Source: an uncultured Veillonellaceae bacterium
GTDB lineage: Bacteria > Bacillota > Negativicutes > Veillonellales > Negativicoccaceae
Length of the DNA: 64,000 bases
NCBI GenBank assembly: GCA_945876385.1
Contig: CAMCNU010000001.1
Coordinates: forward strand, 310,001-374,000
Direction of reading: 5' to 3'
The position numbers were made by a program, and so were the translations under genes. This document shows positions 17,470-25,526 of this stretch, in pieces (the stretch's first letter is position 1; each line of letters begins with the position of its first letter). The notes beneath the pieces are model-generated. The model was given only the letters and a program-made list of their open reading frames with translations, was not told the DNA's origin and did no database searches.

Positions 17470-18843
17470 TTAATTCCGCATTGTCAACATTCGAACCGCA
17501 TCACGAATACTGCCGATACCGATGAGCGAAATCCCCTTTACCTTATCGTGGAGTCGTGCATAATCGCTCTGCGGAACGAGCGCTCGCGAAAATCCCATTT
17601 TAGTCAACTCCGTCAAGCGCTTTTCAACTTGTCGCACCCGCCGGACTTCTCCCGTCAAACTGATTTCTCCCATCGCGGCCCAATCACCCGGCAAAGGAGT
17701 CCCGCTTTGCACGGATACGATGGCCAGTGCAACCGCCAAATCAATACTCGGGTCGTTGATTTTCATGCCGCCGACCACATTGATATACACATCATCATTG
17801 GCCAATGCCATACCGGCTTTCTTTTCCAATACCGCCAGCAACAACGCCAGCCGGTTGTAGTCGTAGCCGATGGCCGTGCGCCGCGCGCTACTGTAAAACA
17901 TGCGGTTGGTCAGGGCCTGCACTTCCATCAAGACAGGACGAACCCCTTCCATTCCGGGAAATACTGTCGTACCGATTTGCTCGTGACTGCGTTCCGACAA
18001 CATGAGTCGTGAAAAATCCGCCACCGCCTGCAAACCTTTTTCTTTCATGATGAAAACACCGCTTTCCGCCGTATCGCCGAAACGATTTTTCACCGCTCGT
18101 AAAATACGTAGAGACTGCTCTTTTTCCCCTTCCAGATAAAGCACGGTATCGACCATATGTTCCAACATGCGCGGTCCGGCGATATTGCCCTCTTTTGTTA
18201 CATGACCGATAATAATAACCGACGTTCCGGTTTCTTTGGCAAATCGTAAAATCGTACCCGTGCACTCTTTGACTTGCGAAATACTTCCGGCCATTCCATC
18301 ATTACCGGCTGTCACCATCGTTTGAATCGAATCGATGATGAGCACTTTCGGTGAGATTTCCCGCGCACTGTCGAGAATCCGAGCCAAGTCAGTCGTGGCC
18401 AGCAAGTACGTATTATCCGTCGCGACCTGCAAGCGACGAGAGCGCATACCGATTTGTGCGGCCGATTCTTCTCCCGATGCATACAGCACCGCCTGTCCGC
18501 TCTGGCCCAAAGCGGACGCTACTTGTAAAATCAGCGTCGATTTGCCGATTCCGGGATCACCGCCGAGCAGGAGCAGGCTCCCCGGCACGATACCCCCGCC
18601 GACCGCACGATCCCACTCCTCATTGCCGACCGCCAAACGTCCCGCTTCTTGCATCGGTACGTCCGCCAAGGGAATCGCCGTAATCGGTTCCGAAGAAAAT
18701 AGCGGCAGTGTCGCGACCTGTTTCGCACTGACCGTTTGCTCATTTAATGTATTCCATGCGCCGCATTGCATGCACTGGCCGTTCCAGCGACTGCTCTCTG
18801 CGCCGCACTCCGCACACACGAACACCGTTTTACTTTTTTTCAT
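17470..18843 (-). CDS. radA: DNA repair ATPase RadA/Sms
   Basis: A 457-residue RecA-like helicase that promotes branch migration in recombination and repair. The N-terminal C4 zinc finger (CAECG ... CMQCG), Walker A GDPGIGKST, the KNRFG motif (AVKNRFGDTAE) and a C-terminal Lon-protease-like domain (MKINDPSIDLAVALAI) are in order. The start at 18843 (MKKSKTVFV) follows GAGGTG with 6-nt spacing; an in-frame upstream extension crosses the promoter and is rejected. Confidence 0.96.
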   Translation of the reverse strand: MKKSKTVFVCAECGAESSRWNGQCMQCGAWNTLNEQTVSAKQVATLPLFSSEPITAIPLADVPMQEAGRLAVGNEEWDRAVGGGIVPGSLLLLGGDPGIGKSTLILQVASALGQSGQAVLYASGEESAAQIGMRSRRLQVATDNTYLLATTDLARILDSAREISPKVLIIDSIQTMVTAGNDGMAGSISQVKECTGTILRFAKETGTSVIIIGHVTKEGNIAGPRMLEHMVDTVLYLEGEKEQSLRILRAVKNRFGDTAESGVFIMKEKGLQAVADFSRLMLSERSHEQIGTTVFPGMEGVRPVLMEVQALTNRMFYSSARRTAIGYDYNRLALLLAVLEKKAGMALANDDVYINVVGGMKINDPSIDLAVALAIVSVQSGTPLPGDWAAMGEISLTGEVRRVRQVEKRLTELTKMGFSRALVPQSDYARLHDKVKGISLIGIGSIRDAVRMLTMRN

Positions 18844-18864
18844 CTCTAGCACCTCATTACTAAA

Positions 18865-18893
18865 AGTGTACCACACCCCTTGCCGAATGAAAA
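18865..18893 (-). promoter_or_regulatory. Candidate promoter of radA
   Basis: TTTTCA, 17 bp, TACACT, immediately after the clpC terminator. Confidence 0.55.
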
Positions 18894-18896
18894 CAA

Positions 18897-18926
18897 ACAA
18901 CGGAGAGCCGTTCGGCTCTCCGTTGT
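18897..18926 (-). terminator. Terminator after clpC
   Basis: A 13-bp perfect stem (ACAACGGAGAGCC and its complement) with a 4-nt loop, followed by TTGTTTTC on the minus strand, 13 bp past the clpC stop. Confidence 0.9.
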
Positions 18927-18938
18927 GGCTATTCCTGC

Positions 18939-21395
18939 TTATTCACCGTCAGTCTCGGACGAAGTTTCTTTCTGTTGCGAGAATGTCAACTTGTCCTGTG
19001 CATCGACATGCACTTCAATCGGTCGTCCTTTGACCAAGTCCCCCGCCAAAATACGCTCTGAAAGAGGATCTTCTATCAACGCGCGCAAAGCACGTTTGAG
19101 CGGGCGAGCTCCGTATTGGGTATCACTTCCTTCGCGAATCAGAAGTTCTTTCGCTGCATCACTCAAGGTAACACGCAACTGATTGGCGGCCAGTGTCCGG
19201 TTCAAGCGTTCCAATAAGCGGTCCACAATGGCCTGCAAATCTGTTTCCGTCAGCGGATGGAATACAATGATTTCATCCAGCCGATTGATGAATTCCGGGC
19301 GGAAAAAGCGCTTGACTTCCGCCAACATTTCTTTACGGTCGGCTTCTTGCGCCTGCGCCGCATTCGCTTCGTCTTTGCCGGCCAAAAAGCCCATCGCCGC
19401 ACTGTCTTGCTGTAACCGTTTCGCGCCCAAGTTACTCGTCATGATGATAATCGTATTGCGGAAATCGACCGTTCGTCCCTGGCTGTCCGTCAGGCGGCCG
19501 TCATCGAGCACTTGCAAGAGGATATTGAAGAAATCGCTGTGTGCTTTCTCAACTTCATCCAACAAAATCACACTGTACGGTTTACGTCGTACCGCATCCG
19601 TCAATTGCCCGCCTTCTTCGTAGCCGACATAGCCGGGAGGTGCCCCGACCAAGCGAGCGACCGTATGCTTTTCCATGTATTCCGACATGTCAAGACGAAT
19701 CAAGGCGTTTTCGTCACCGAATAAATTCTCCGCCAGTGTTCGCGCCAACTCCGTCTTACCGACCCCTGTCGGCCCCAAGAACAGGAATGACCCGATAGGA
19801 CGTTTCGGATCCTTCAAGCCGACACGTGCCCGTCGTACCGCTTTGGCGACGGCCGCCACGGCCTCGTCTTGCCCGACAACGCGTGCATGCAAGTCATCTT
19901 CCAAATGTAGCAAACGCTGACTTTCTTCTTCCTGCAAGGTATTCAACGGAACACCCGTCCAGCGGGACACCACTTCCGCAATATCCTGCTCCGTGACAAC
20001 CAAATCATCCGCGTCGCCTTGGTTCCACTTTTCTTTTGCCTCACCGATTGACGCTTGCAATTCTTTCTCACGGTCCCGCAACACCGCGGCCCGTTCATAG
20101 TCCTGTGCGGCAATTGCCTCTTCTTTTTCCTTCAGCAATGCCTGCAATTCTTCTTCTTTGCTTCGCAGTTCACTCGGCGTCGACGCCGCGGCAATTCTGA
20201 CTTTCGCTGCCGCTTCATCCATCACATCGATGGCCTTGTCCGGCAAAAACCGATCGGCAATATACCGCGATGACAACGCAACCGCTTGATGAATCGCCGC
20301 ATCGGTAATTTTCGTCTTATGAAAGGCTTCGTAGCGATCACGCAAACCGAGCAAAATCCGTTCGGCATCTTCCTCGGAAGGTTCTGCGACCAGCACCGGT
20401 TGGAATCGGCGCTCCAACGCAGCATCTTTTTCAATATGTTTCTTGTATTCATCCAACGTCGTCGCACCGATACATTGCAACTCCCCGCGCGCCAACGCCG
20501 GTTTCAAAATATTGGCCGCATCCATAGCCCCTTCCGTTGCGCCGGCACCGATTAATGTATGCAATTCGTCAACAAACAAAATCCAATCATCATGCTCACG
20601 CACTTCATCAATAATCTTTTTCAGCCGTTCTTCAAACTCGCCGCGGTACTTCGTCCCTGCCACCGCCGCCGCCATATTGAGCGACAAAATGCGTCGATTG
20701 CGCAGGATTTCCGGCACATCGCCGGCCACAATGCGTTGCGCCAACCCTTCCGCAATGGCGGTTTTGCCGACGCCGGGCTCGCCGATAAGGACCGGATTGT
20801 TCTTCGTCCGCCGACTCAAAATCTGAATCACGCGATCAATCTCCTGATCACGGCCCACCACGGGATCGATTTTTCCTTGCTTGGCCATTTCATTTAAGTC
20901 CCGTGCATACTCGGCCAACGCCCCCAATTCGGAATTTGCAGGCGTCTCTCCCGCTCCTTTTTCCTCCTCTTTCCCCCAATATTTGCGAAATGCTTGTTCC
21001 AAATCATCCCGACGGACATTGGCATGGTTCAACATCGCGACCGCCACGCCGCCGCCGTCACGCAAAATTCCCAATAATAAATGTTCCGTTCCGATATAAT
21101 TATTCCCCAGTCGGTTGGCTTCGCCGACCGCCAATTGCAATACACGTTTACTGCGCGGACTCAAATGCAATGACCGTTCAGCGCCGGTCGTCTGCGGAGC
21201 GTCGCCCAACATCTCTTGCAATTTTGCAACGTTCAACCCGACTTCGGCGAGCACCTTGGCACCGATACTCTGGGTTTGTGAGGCAATACCGATTAACAAA
21301 TGCTCCGTTCCGACCTCGCCGCTGCCGTATTGAAGCGCCTGTTCCTTGGCAAATTGAACTGCCTGTTGCAGACTCTGCGTAAACCGATTTTCCAT
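18939..21395 (-). CDS. clpC: ATP-dependent Clp protease ATPase ClpC
   Basis: An 818-residue HSP100 unfoldase that feeds ClpP. It has the double Clp N-repeat (residues 1-145), NBD1 with Walker [10 protein letters not shown], a UVR-containing middle domain ([14 protein letters not shown]), and NBD2 with GPTGVGKTE and LLDEVEKAH. In Firmicutes ClpCP degrades proteins phosphorylated on arginine by McsB. Last gene of ctsR-mcsA-mcsB-clpC. Start supported by GGAG 9 nt upstream. Confidence 0.97.
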   Translation of the reverse strand: MENRFTQSLQQAVQFAKEQALQYGSGEVGTEHLLIGIASQTQSIGAKVLAEVGLNVAKLQEMLGDAPQTTGAERSLHLSPRSKRVLQLAVGEANRLGNNYIGTEHLLLGILRDGGGVAVAMLNHANVRRDDLEQAFRKYWGKEEEKGAGETPANSELGALAEYARDLNEMAKQGKIDPVVGRDQEIDRVIQILSRRTKNNPVLIGEPGVGKTAIAEGLAQRIVAGDVPEILRNRRILSLNMAAAVAGTKYRGEFEERLKKIIDEVREHDDWILFVDELHTLIGAGATEGAMDAANILKPALARGELQCIGATTLDEYKKHIEKDAALERRFQPVLVAEPSEEDAERILLGLRDRYEAFHKTKITDAAIHQAVALSSRYIADRFLPDKAIDVMDEAAAKVRIAAASTPSELRSKEEELQALLKEKEEAIAAQDYERAAVLRDREKELQASIGEAKEKWNQGDADDLVVTEQDIAEVVSRWTGVPLNTLQEEESQRLLHLEDDLHARVVGQDEAVAAVAKAVRRARVGLKDPKRPIGSFLFLGPTGVGKTELARTLAENLFGDENALIRLDMSEYMEKHTVARLVGAPPGYVGYEEGGQLTDAVRRKPYSVILLDEVEKAHSDFFNILLQVLDDGRLTDSQGRTVDFRNTIIIMTSNLGAKRLQQDSAAMGFLAGKDEANAAQAQEADRKEMLAEVKRFFRPEFINRLDEIIVFHPLTETDLQAIVDRLLERLNRTLAANQLRVTLSDAAKELLIREGSDTQYGARPLKRALRALIEDPLSERILAGDLVKGRPIEVHVDAQDKLTFSQQKETSSETDGE

Positions 21396-21409
21396 ATTGT
21401 TTCACTCCT

Positions 21410-22513
21410 TTACTTGCTAACTGATTGATGATGCTCCGTATGACTCTTTTCATACGACTGCAATTTATCCCGAATCACTACCGCCCGCCAACTGTCCCGC
21501 TCCGTCTCCGGTAATTCGGGGCGACGGATATAACGTTGTAAAAAGCCGGGGCGGGTCAATACCGTCAATTCCCGAAATGCCGCATGCGGCACCTGCGGTA
21601 GCAGCCCCAGTACGCGTCCCAACTCCACTTGGCTGAGCCGGGTCATCGCTTCCTTGCCGCTCATGCTGCGGGCATAGCGAAGTACGCCGTACGAGCGCCA
21701 AATCTCATCCTCCAAGACATCTTTTTCAGCGGCCAGCAACTGCTCCCGCGCTTCCCGTTCTTCCTTAATCAACTCTTCGCCGACACGTTGCAACGCCGCG
21801 ACAATATCCGACTCGCTCATGCCCAATGTAATTTGGTTTGACAGCTGAAAGACATTGCCGATGATCTCAGAGCCTTCTCCGTACATTCCACGCACGGAAA
21901 AGTTCAGTTTCATCATATTTTGGATGAGGCGCTGGATTTTTTTTGTCCTGACCAATGCCGGTACATGAATCATCAACGACGCCCGCATGCCGGTGCCGAC
22001 ATTGGTCGGACACGCGGTCAAGTACCCCCACCGGTCATCAAATGCAAACGTCAGCTCGCTTGCCAAGGCGTCATCAACGGCTTGCGCATGTGCCAATGCG
22101 GACCGGAGTTGAAATCCGCCCGCCATGCACTGGATTCGCAAGTGGTCTTCTTCATTGACCATCATCGCCAACGACGCATCGCGGTTGACCACCAAGCCCC
22201 GATGCGCAGTCTCGGCAACGAATTGCGGGCTCACTACATGCTTTTCCACCAGTACCTGTGTATCAATTCCGTCCAAACCGCCCAGTGCGATATAAGTCGG
22301 CGGTTCTCCTTCTTCTTTTGTCAACGCCTTCAATGCGCCTTTGACCTTTTCTTCTACCGCTTGTAACTCATCTTGCTCCGCAAAGTACGGGAAACGGCTG
22401 CCGGTCAGATTGCGGGCCAATCGCACACGACTGGAAATCACCACATCATCTGCCGGTGCGGATTGCGCTTGCCATGTTTCCAACGGCACGGATAGCAATG
22501 CATTAATGTCCAT
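21410..22513 (-). CDS. mcsB: Protein arginine kinase McsB
   Basis: A 367-residue phosphagen-kinase-like protein that phosphorylates arginines and marks proteins for ClpCP. Conserved VVISSRVRLARNL, the active-site region LACPTNVGTGMRASLMIHVP and GEGSEIIGNVFQLSNQ are present. The start is set at 22513 (MDINALLSVPLETW) after GGAGG, overlapping the mcsA end by 11 bp; an in-frame Arg/Lys-rich extension further upstream is only mcsA sequence read in another frame. Confidence 0.95.
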   Translation of the reverse strand: MDINALLSVPLETWQAQSAPADDVVISSRVRLARNLTGSRFPYFAEQDELQAVEEKVKGALKALTKEEGEPPTYIALGGLDGIDTQVLVEKHVVSPQFVAETAHRGLVVNRDASLAMMVNEEDHLRIQCMAGGFQLRSALAHAQAVDDALASELTFAFDDRWGYLTACPTNVGTGMRASLMIHVPALVRTKKIQRLIQNMMKLNFSVRGMYGEGSEIIGNVFQLSNQITLGMSESDIVAALQRVGEELIKEEREAREQLLAAEKDVLEDEIWRSYGVLRYARSMSGKEAMTRLSQVELGRVLGLLPQVPHAAFRELTVLTRPGFLQRYIRRPELPETERDSWRAVVIRDKLQSYEKSHTEHHQSVSK

Positions 22514-23027
22514 TTTCACCCGCCTCCTTCGCTTTCGTCTGCTCTTCCCGCTGCTTGATTTCATCACGCAGACGAGCTGCCCGTTCATACTCTTCCGCCG
22601 CAACGGCCTGCATTAATTCCTGCCGCAGCCGATATAATTCCCGCGACGTGCGAAACGCCTCTTCCGCTTGCGCCGGTGCTTTACCGACATGACGGGCCGC
22701 TCCTTGCCAGCGCTTGATAATCGGTGCCAGCTTTGCGGAAAATTGTCGGTAGCACGACGGGCATCCCAGCTTGCCGCTGCGAGTAAAATCCCGATAGCTC
22801 ATACCGCACCCGTCACAGCGAACGCCTTCATCCGCAGGATAAGCGCCGGGCGCCATTAAGCTTTTAAAAAACTCATTGTCCCACAAATTAAACTGTTGCC
22901 ACATCATACTCCCGTATTCGTTTTTACCGGCACAAGTCTCACATAAATGATGTTCCTGCTTGTTTCCGTTGTGAATTGTGGTGACATGCACCGTAGCATC
23001 GTGTTTTCTGCACTTTTCACATTTCAT
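22503..23027 (-). CDS. mcsA: McsA, activator of McsB
   Basis: A 174-residue zinc-binding protein with four CxxC pairs (CEKC, CETC, CDGC, CPSC) and a C-terminal UVR motif (AEEYERAARLRDEIKQREE). It binds and activates McsB and modulates CtsR. The start is ATG 23027 with GAGGTGAAGG upstream, overlapping the ctsR end by 11 bp. Four gene starts in this operon overlap or abut the previous stop, so translational coupling is likely. Confidence 0.94.
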   Translation of the reverse strand: MKCEKCRKHDATVHVTTIHNGNKQEHHLCETCAGKNEYGSMMWQQFNLWDNEFFKSLMAPGAYPADEGVRCDGCGMSYRDFTRSGKLGCPSCYRQFSAKLAPIIKRWQGAARHVGKAPAQAEEAFRTSRELYRLRQELMQAVAAEEYERAARLRDEIKQREEQTKAKEAGENGH

Positions 23028-23478
23028 ATCCTTCACCTCGCAATGCCGCACCGATGCGTTCTTGCAATCGCCGCACCAAGCGCAACCGTGTCTGTTTCTG
23101 CTCCTCCGCCAGGGCTGCCGCAAACACCTCATGCAACAAGCGCGCTTCCCGTTTGCTGATAATCTCATCTTGGAGCAAGGCGTACAATTGCCTGTCAATC
23201 ATACCGATAGAGATATCTTCCTCTTCCCATTCCGCAGCCTGCGGCAACTGCCGCGTTTCCAAAATCGTAATGCGGATAAACCCGCCCAGACCGCGCTTGG
23301 ACTCGACGGCAAACCCCCGCTCTGTGGAAAAACGCGTATTCAATACATAACTGATTTGTGACGGCGCACACTGGATTGCATCCGCGATCTCCTTACGTTG
23401 CAATACCACTTGTTGCGCCTGCTCTTCCATCAGCTTTCGCATAATAAATCGCTCAATGCGATCCGCCAACAATCCCAT
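23017..23478 (-). CDS. ctsR: Heat-shock repressor CtsR
   Basis: A 153-residue class III heat-shock repressor. The winged helix-turn-helix is at LQRKEIADAIQCAPSQISYVL with the wing KRGLGGFIRI, and the C-terminal four-helix dimer domain contains ISKREARLLHEVF. ATG 23478 (MGLLADRIERFI) is preferred: GGGGTG lies 8 nt upstream and CtsR family members begin here. In-frame codons further upstream lie inside the promoter region. Probably autoregulated. Confidence 0.94.
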   Translation of the reverse strand: MGLLADRIERFIMRKLMEEQAQQVVLQRKEIADAIQCAPSQISYVLNTRFSTERGFAVESKRGLGGFIRITILETRQLPQAAEWEEEDISIGMIDRQLYALLQDEIISKREARLLHEVFAAALAEEQKQTRLRLVRRLQERIGAALRGEGYEM

Positions 23479-23513
23479 CTGATTCACCCCTTCACTCGCC
23501 ATGGTGATGTAAA

Positions 23514-23571
23514 TTGCTCTTTTGACTTTTTGCTCTATTGTCATTATACTTGACCTTTTGACTAATTGCAA
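23514..23571 (-). repeat. Phased TTG-hexamer repeats over the ctsR promoter
   Basis: On the plus strand, TTG-starting hexamers begin at 23514, 23522, 23530, 23538 and again at 23550, 23558, 23566: TTGCTC, TTGACT, TTGCTC, TTGTCA / TTGACC, TTGACT, TTGCAA. Spacing is 8 bp within each group. The known CtsR operator is a direct repeat of RGTCAAA with 10-bp phase. The half-sites AGTCAA and GGTCAA match, but the phase does not. Confidence 0.55.
23543..23571 (-). promoter_or_regulatory. sigma-A promoter of ctsR operon
   Basis: TTGCAA, 17 bp, TATAAT. The 17-bp spacer holds two CtsR-like half-sites (AGTCAA and GGTCAA on the minus strand), so repressor binding here would block RNA polymerase. Confidence 0.8.
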
Positions 23572-23596
23572 GTCTTTTCCGAAACTTCTCGTCATT

Positions 23597-23605
23597 TGTT
23601 ATAAT
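23597..23605 (+). promoter_or_regulatory. Extended -10 promoter of SpeD-like gene
   Basis: TGT-TATAAT about 30 bp before the start, with no good -35 box. It is divergent from and about 25 bp away from the ctsR promoter, so CtsR binding might affect it. Confidence 0.6.
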
Positions 23606-23636
23606 AGGTCTACTATAGAGACGAACGGGAGACGTG

Positions 23637-24131
23637 ATGACGATGAAAGAAAACCTGGGCAAACATTTATTAATTGACTGCTACGGCTGCAAAAACAATA
23701 CCATCAGCAGTATGAGCGCTCTCGCCGACATTGCCAATGAAGCCATTGCTATCGCCGATATCGAAGCCTATGACACGCATGTCCATCAAACCGAGCACGA
23801 ACTCACGCTGACGGTCATCGGACGCGGCAGTCACATTTTCATTCACTCCTATCCCGATTTTTCCTATGTCGCGATTGACGTATTTGCATTTAACGCCGAT
23901 TTGAATCCGACAACGGTCATGAAAATCTTGCGCCAGCGTTTCCGCCCGGACAAAATTCGCGCGACCAGCGTTCGTCGCGGCAAAGTGGACACCGACAACG
24001 ACCCGGACATGAAACCGAAAACAAAGTCCAAAACCACTACGTTCCGCCGCATGAAGTCGACCGGTCAGCAACTCAAGCAGACCGGGAGCAAAATGTTACG
24101 CGTCCTGACCGCCCCCCGCAAAAAGAAATAG
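23637..24131 (+). CDS. SpeD-like (AdoMet decarboxylase family) protein, atypical
   Basis: A 164-residue protein aligning with bacterial class 1b S-adenosylmethionine decarboxylase (LGKHLLIDCYGC near the start, then IHSYPDFSYVAIDVF). Ser65 (future pyruvoyl) and His70 (processing) are conserved. The residue before the Ser is Gly64 instead of the usual Glu, and the catalytic Cys position is Phe85. After residue 115 there is a Lys/Arg-rich tail of about 45 residues. It may have a changed substrate; repurposed SpeD homologues acting on ornithine or arginine are known. No speE neighbour is present. One of two plus-strand genes. ATG 23637 is 5 nt after GGGAG; ATG 23643 is an alternative. Confidence 0.75.
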   Translation: MTMKENLGKHLLIDCYGCKNNTISSMSALADIANEAIAIADIEAYDTHVHQTEHELTLTVIGRGSHIFIHSYPDFSYVAIDVFAFNADLNPTTVMKILRQRFRPDKIRATSVRRGKVDTDNDPDMKPKTKSKTTTFRRMKSTGQQLKQTGSKMLRVLTAPRKKK

Positions 24132-24210
24132 CCACGGTTCACCGGCAACGACCGTCGGCCTGCCGGCCAAACGCACGGCAAGGGTTTCCGGCAAACAATC
24201 AGCATAACTG

Positions 24211-24243
24211 AAAAGCAGGTTCGGTAATACCGAACCTGCTTTT
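24211..24243. terminator. Bidirectional terminator, SpeD-like gene and folC
   Basis: A 15-bp perfect stem (AAAAGCAGGTTCGGT and its complement) with a 3-nt loop and T-runs on both sides, between convergent genes. The 79 bp between the SpeD-like stop and this hairpin holds only a GC-rich inverted repeat and no gene. Confidence 0.92.
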
Positions 24244-24244
24244 T

Positions 24245-25525
24245 TCAATGGATTGCCAGCCACTTCCGGGCGTCTCCCAACAAATATAAAGATCCGCACA
24301 CACAAACGATTGCATCCTCACCGGCTCGCTCCATCGCCAGCGCCAATCCGGCCTCGATCGAGTCCGCGGTCTCCGTTTGTGCCTTGATCACCGATTGCAT
24401 GTCTTCCGGACGGCGAGAGCGCGGAGTCGGCGCGGGTACCAAAATCACCCGGTCTTCCGACCGAAACAGCGCCTTGCTGACACCGTCCAAATCTTTATCC
24501 TCCAACGAGGAAAATACAAATACGCGCGCCTGCGTCGGATAGACCTCGTCGAGCGTCATGCGAAGTGCCGTCGCTCCGTCCTCATTGTGCGCACCGTCCA
24601 TAATCACCGGTACCTTCTTGGGCGTCACTTCAAATCTGCCCGCCCATGTACTGCAAGCGATACCCTCACGCAACGCGTCCTCCGACACTCTCGGCTCCTG
24701 CTTCATCACGACCGTCAGCGCCATAATCGCGACCGACGCATTCACCGCCTGGTGCATGCCGAAGAACGGTACGAAGAACATCCCGACGTCTTGTCCGGGG
24801 CGGCTGACTTTAATGATTTGCCCGCGTGATCCCGGCGAGCGCTGCTCGACAGAAAAATCACGTCCCCAAACCCAACATTTTGCCTTCTTTTCTTTGGCGG
24901 TCTTCTTGATGACCGTCAGCGAGTCTCCGCGTGCCGCCGTCACAACCGGCACATTCGGTTTAATGATGCCGGCCTTGTGAGCGGCAATTTCTTCCACAGT
25001 ATTCCCGCAGTAGCGCATATGATCCAGTGATACATTCGTAATGACCGACACTTCCGGTACGATGACATTGGTCGAGTCCAGCAGGCCGCCCATCCCCGTT
25101 TCAATCACGGCATATTCGCAGCCCTCTTCACGAAATGCCAGAAACGCAGCCGCCGTCAGCAACTCAAACTCTGTCGGCATATCGACGCCTTGCGCCACCA
25201 CTTGTTCGGCGGCGCGGCGAACCAGCGTCAGATAATGCGCGAATTGGGCTTGTGAAAGATCCTGTCCGTCAATGGCTATGCGCTCCGTATACTCTTCCAA
25301 ATGCGGCGAAATATACCGGCCCGTACGAATGCCCGACTGCGTGAGCACACTGCTCATCATCGCGACGACGCTGCCCTTGCCGTTCGTTCCCGCTATATGG
25401 ATAGTACGATACGCCGTTTGCGGATTATCCAGCACCTCCAGCACCGCCCGAATCCGTTCCAAACCCGGATGAATGCCGAATGCGGCTTGCTCCGCCAACC
25501 ATTCCAATGCTTCTGTATACTTCAT
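24245..25525 (-). CDS. folC: Folylpolyglutamate/dihydrofolate synthase
   Basis: A 426-residue Mur-ligase-family enzyme that adds glutamates to folates, and in many bacteria also makes dihydrofolate. Visible: IAGTNGKGSV (P-loop), TGRYISPHL, the central VIETGMGGLLDSTN and LDHMRYCGNTVEEIAAHKAGIIK, and the C-terminal IMDGAHNEDG. Starts one base after valS stops, with GGAG before the ATG; valS-folC is a common Firmicute pair under one T-box. Confidence 0.95.
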   Translation of the reverse strand: MKYTEALEWLAEQAAFGIHPGLERIRAVLEVLDNPQTAYRTIHIAGTNGKGSVVAMMSSVLTQSGIRTGRYISPHLEEYTERIAIDGQDLSQAQFAHYLTLVRRAAEQVVAQGVDMPTEFELLTAAAFLAFREEGCEYAVIETGMGGLLDSTNVIVPEVSVITNVSLDHMRYCGNTVEEIAAHKAGIIKPNVPVVTAARGDSLTVIKKTAKEKKAKCWVWGRDFSVEQRSPGSRGQIIKVSRPGQDVGMFFVPFFGMHQAVNASVAIMALTVVMKQEPRVSEDALREGIACSTWAGRFEVTPKKVPVIMDGAHNEDGATALRMTLDEVYPTQARVFVFSSLEDKDLDGVSKALFRSEDRVILVPAPTPRSRRPEDMQSVIKAQTETADSIEAGLALAMERAGEDAIVCVCGSLYLLGDARKWLAIH

Positions 25526-25526
25526 C

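Noticed and set aside
22514-22603. N-terminal extension of McsB rich in Arg and Lys
   Set aside because: It lies inside mcsA in another frame; the ribosome-binding site and family start support 22513.
24132-24210. GC-rich inverted repeats after the SpeD-like gene as a possible small RNA
   Set aside because: No promoter or conserved structure visible; a strong bidirectional terminator directly follows and explains the structure better.
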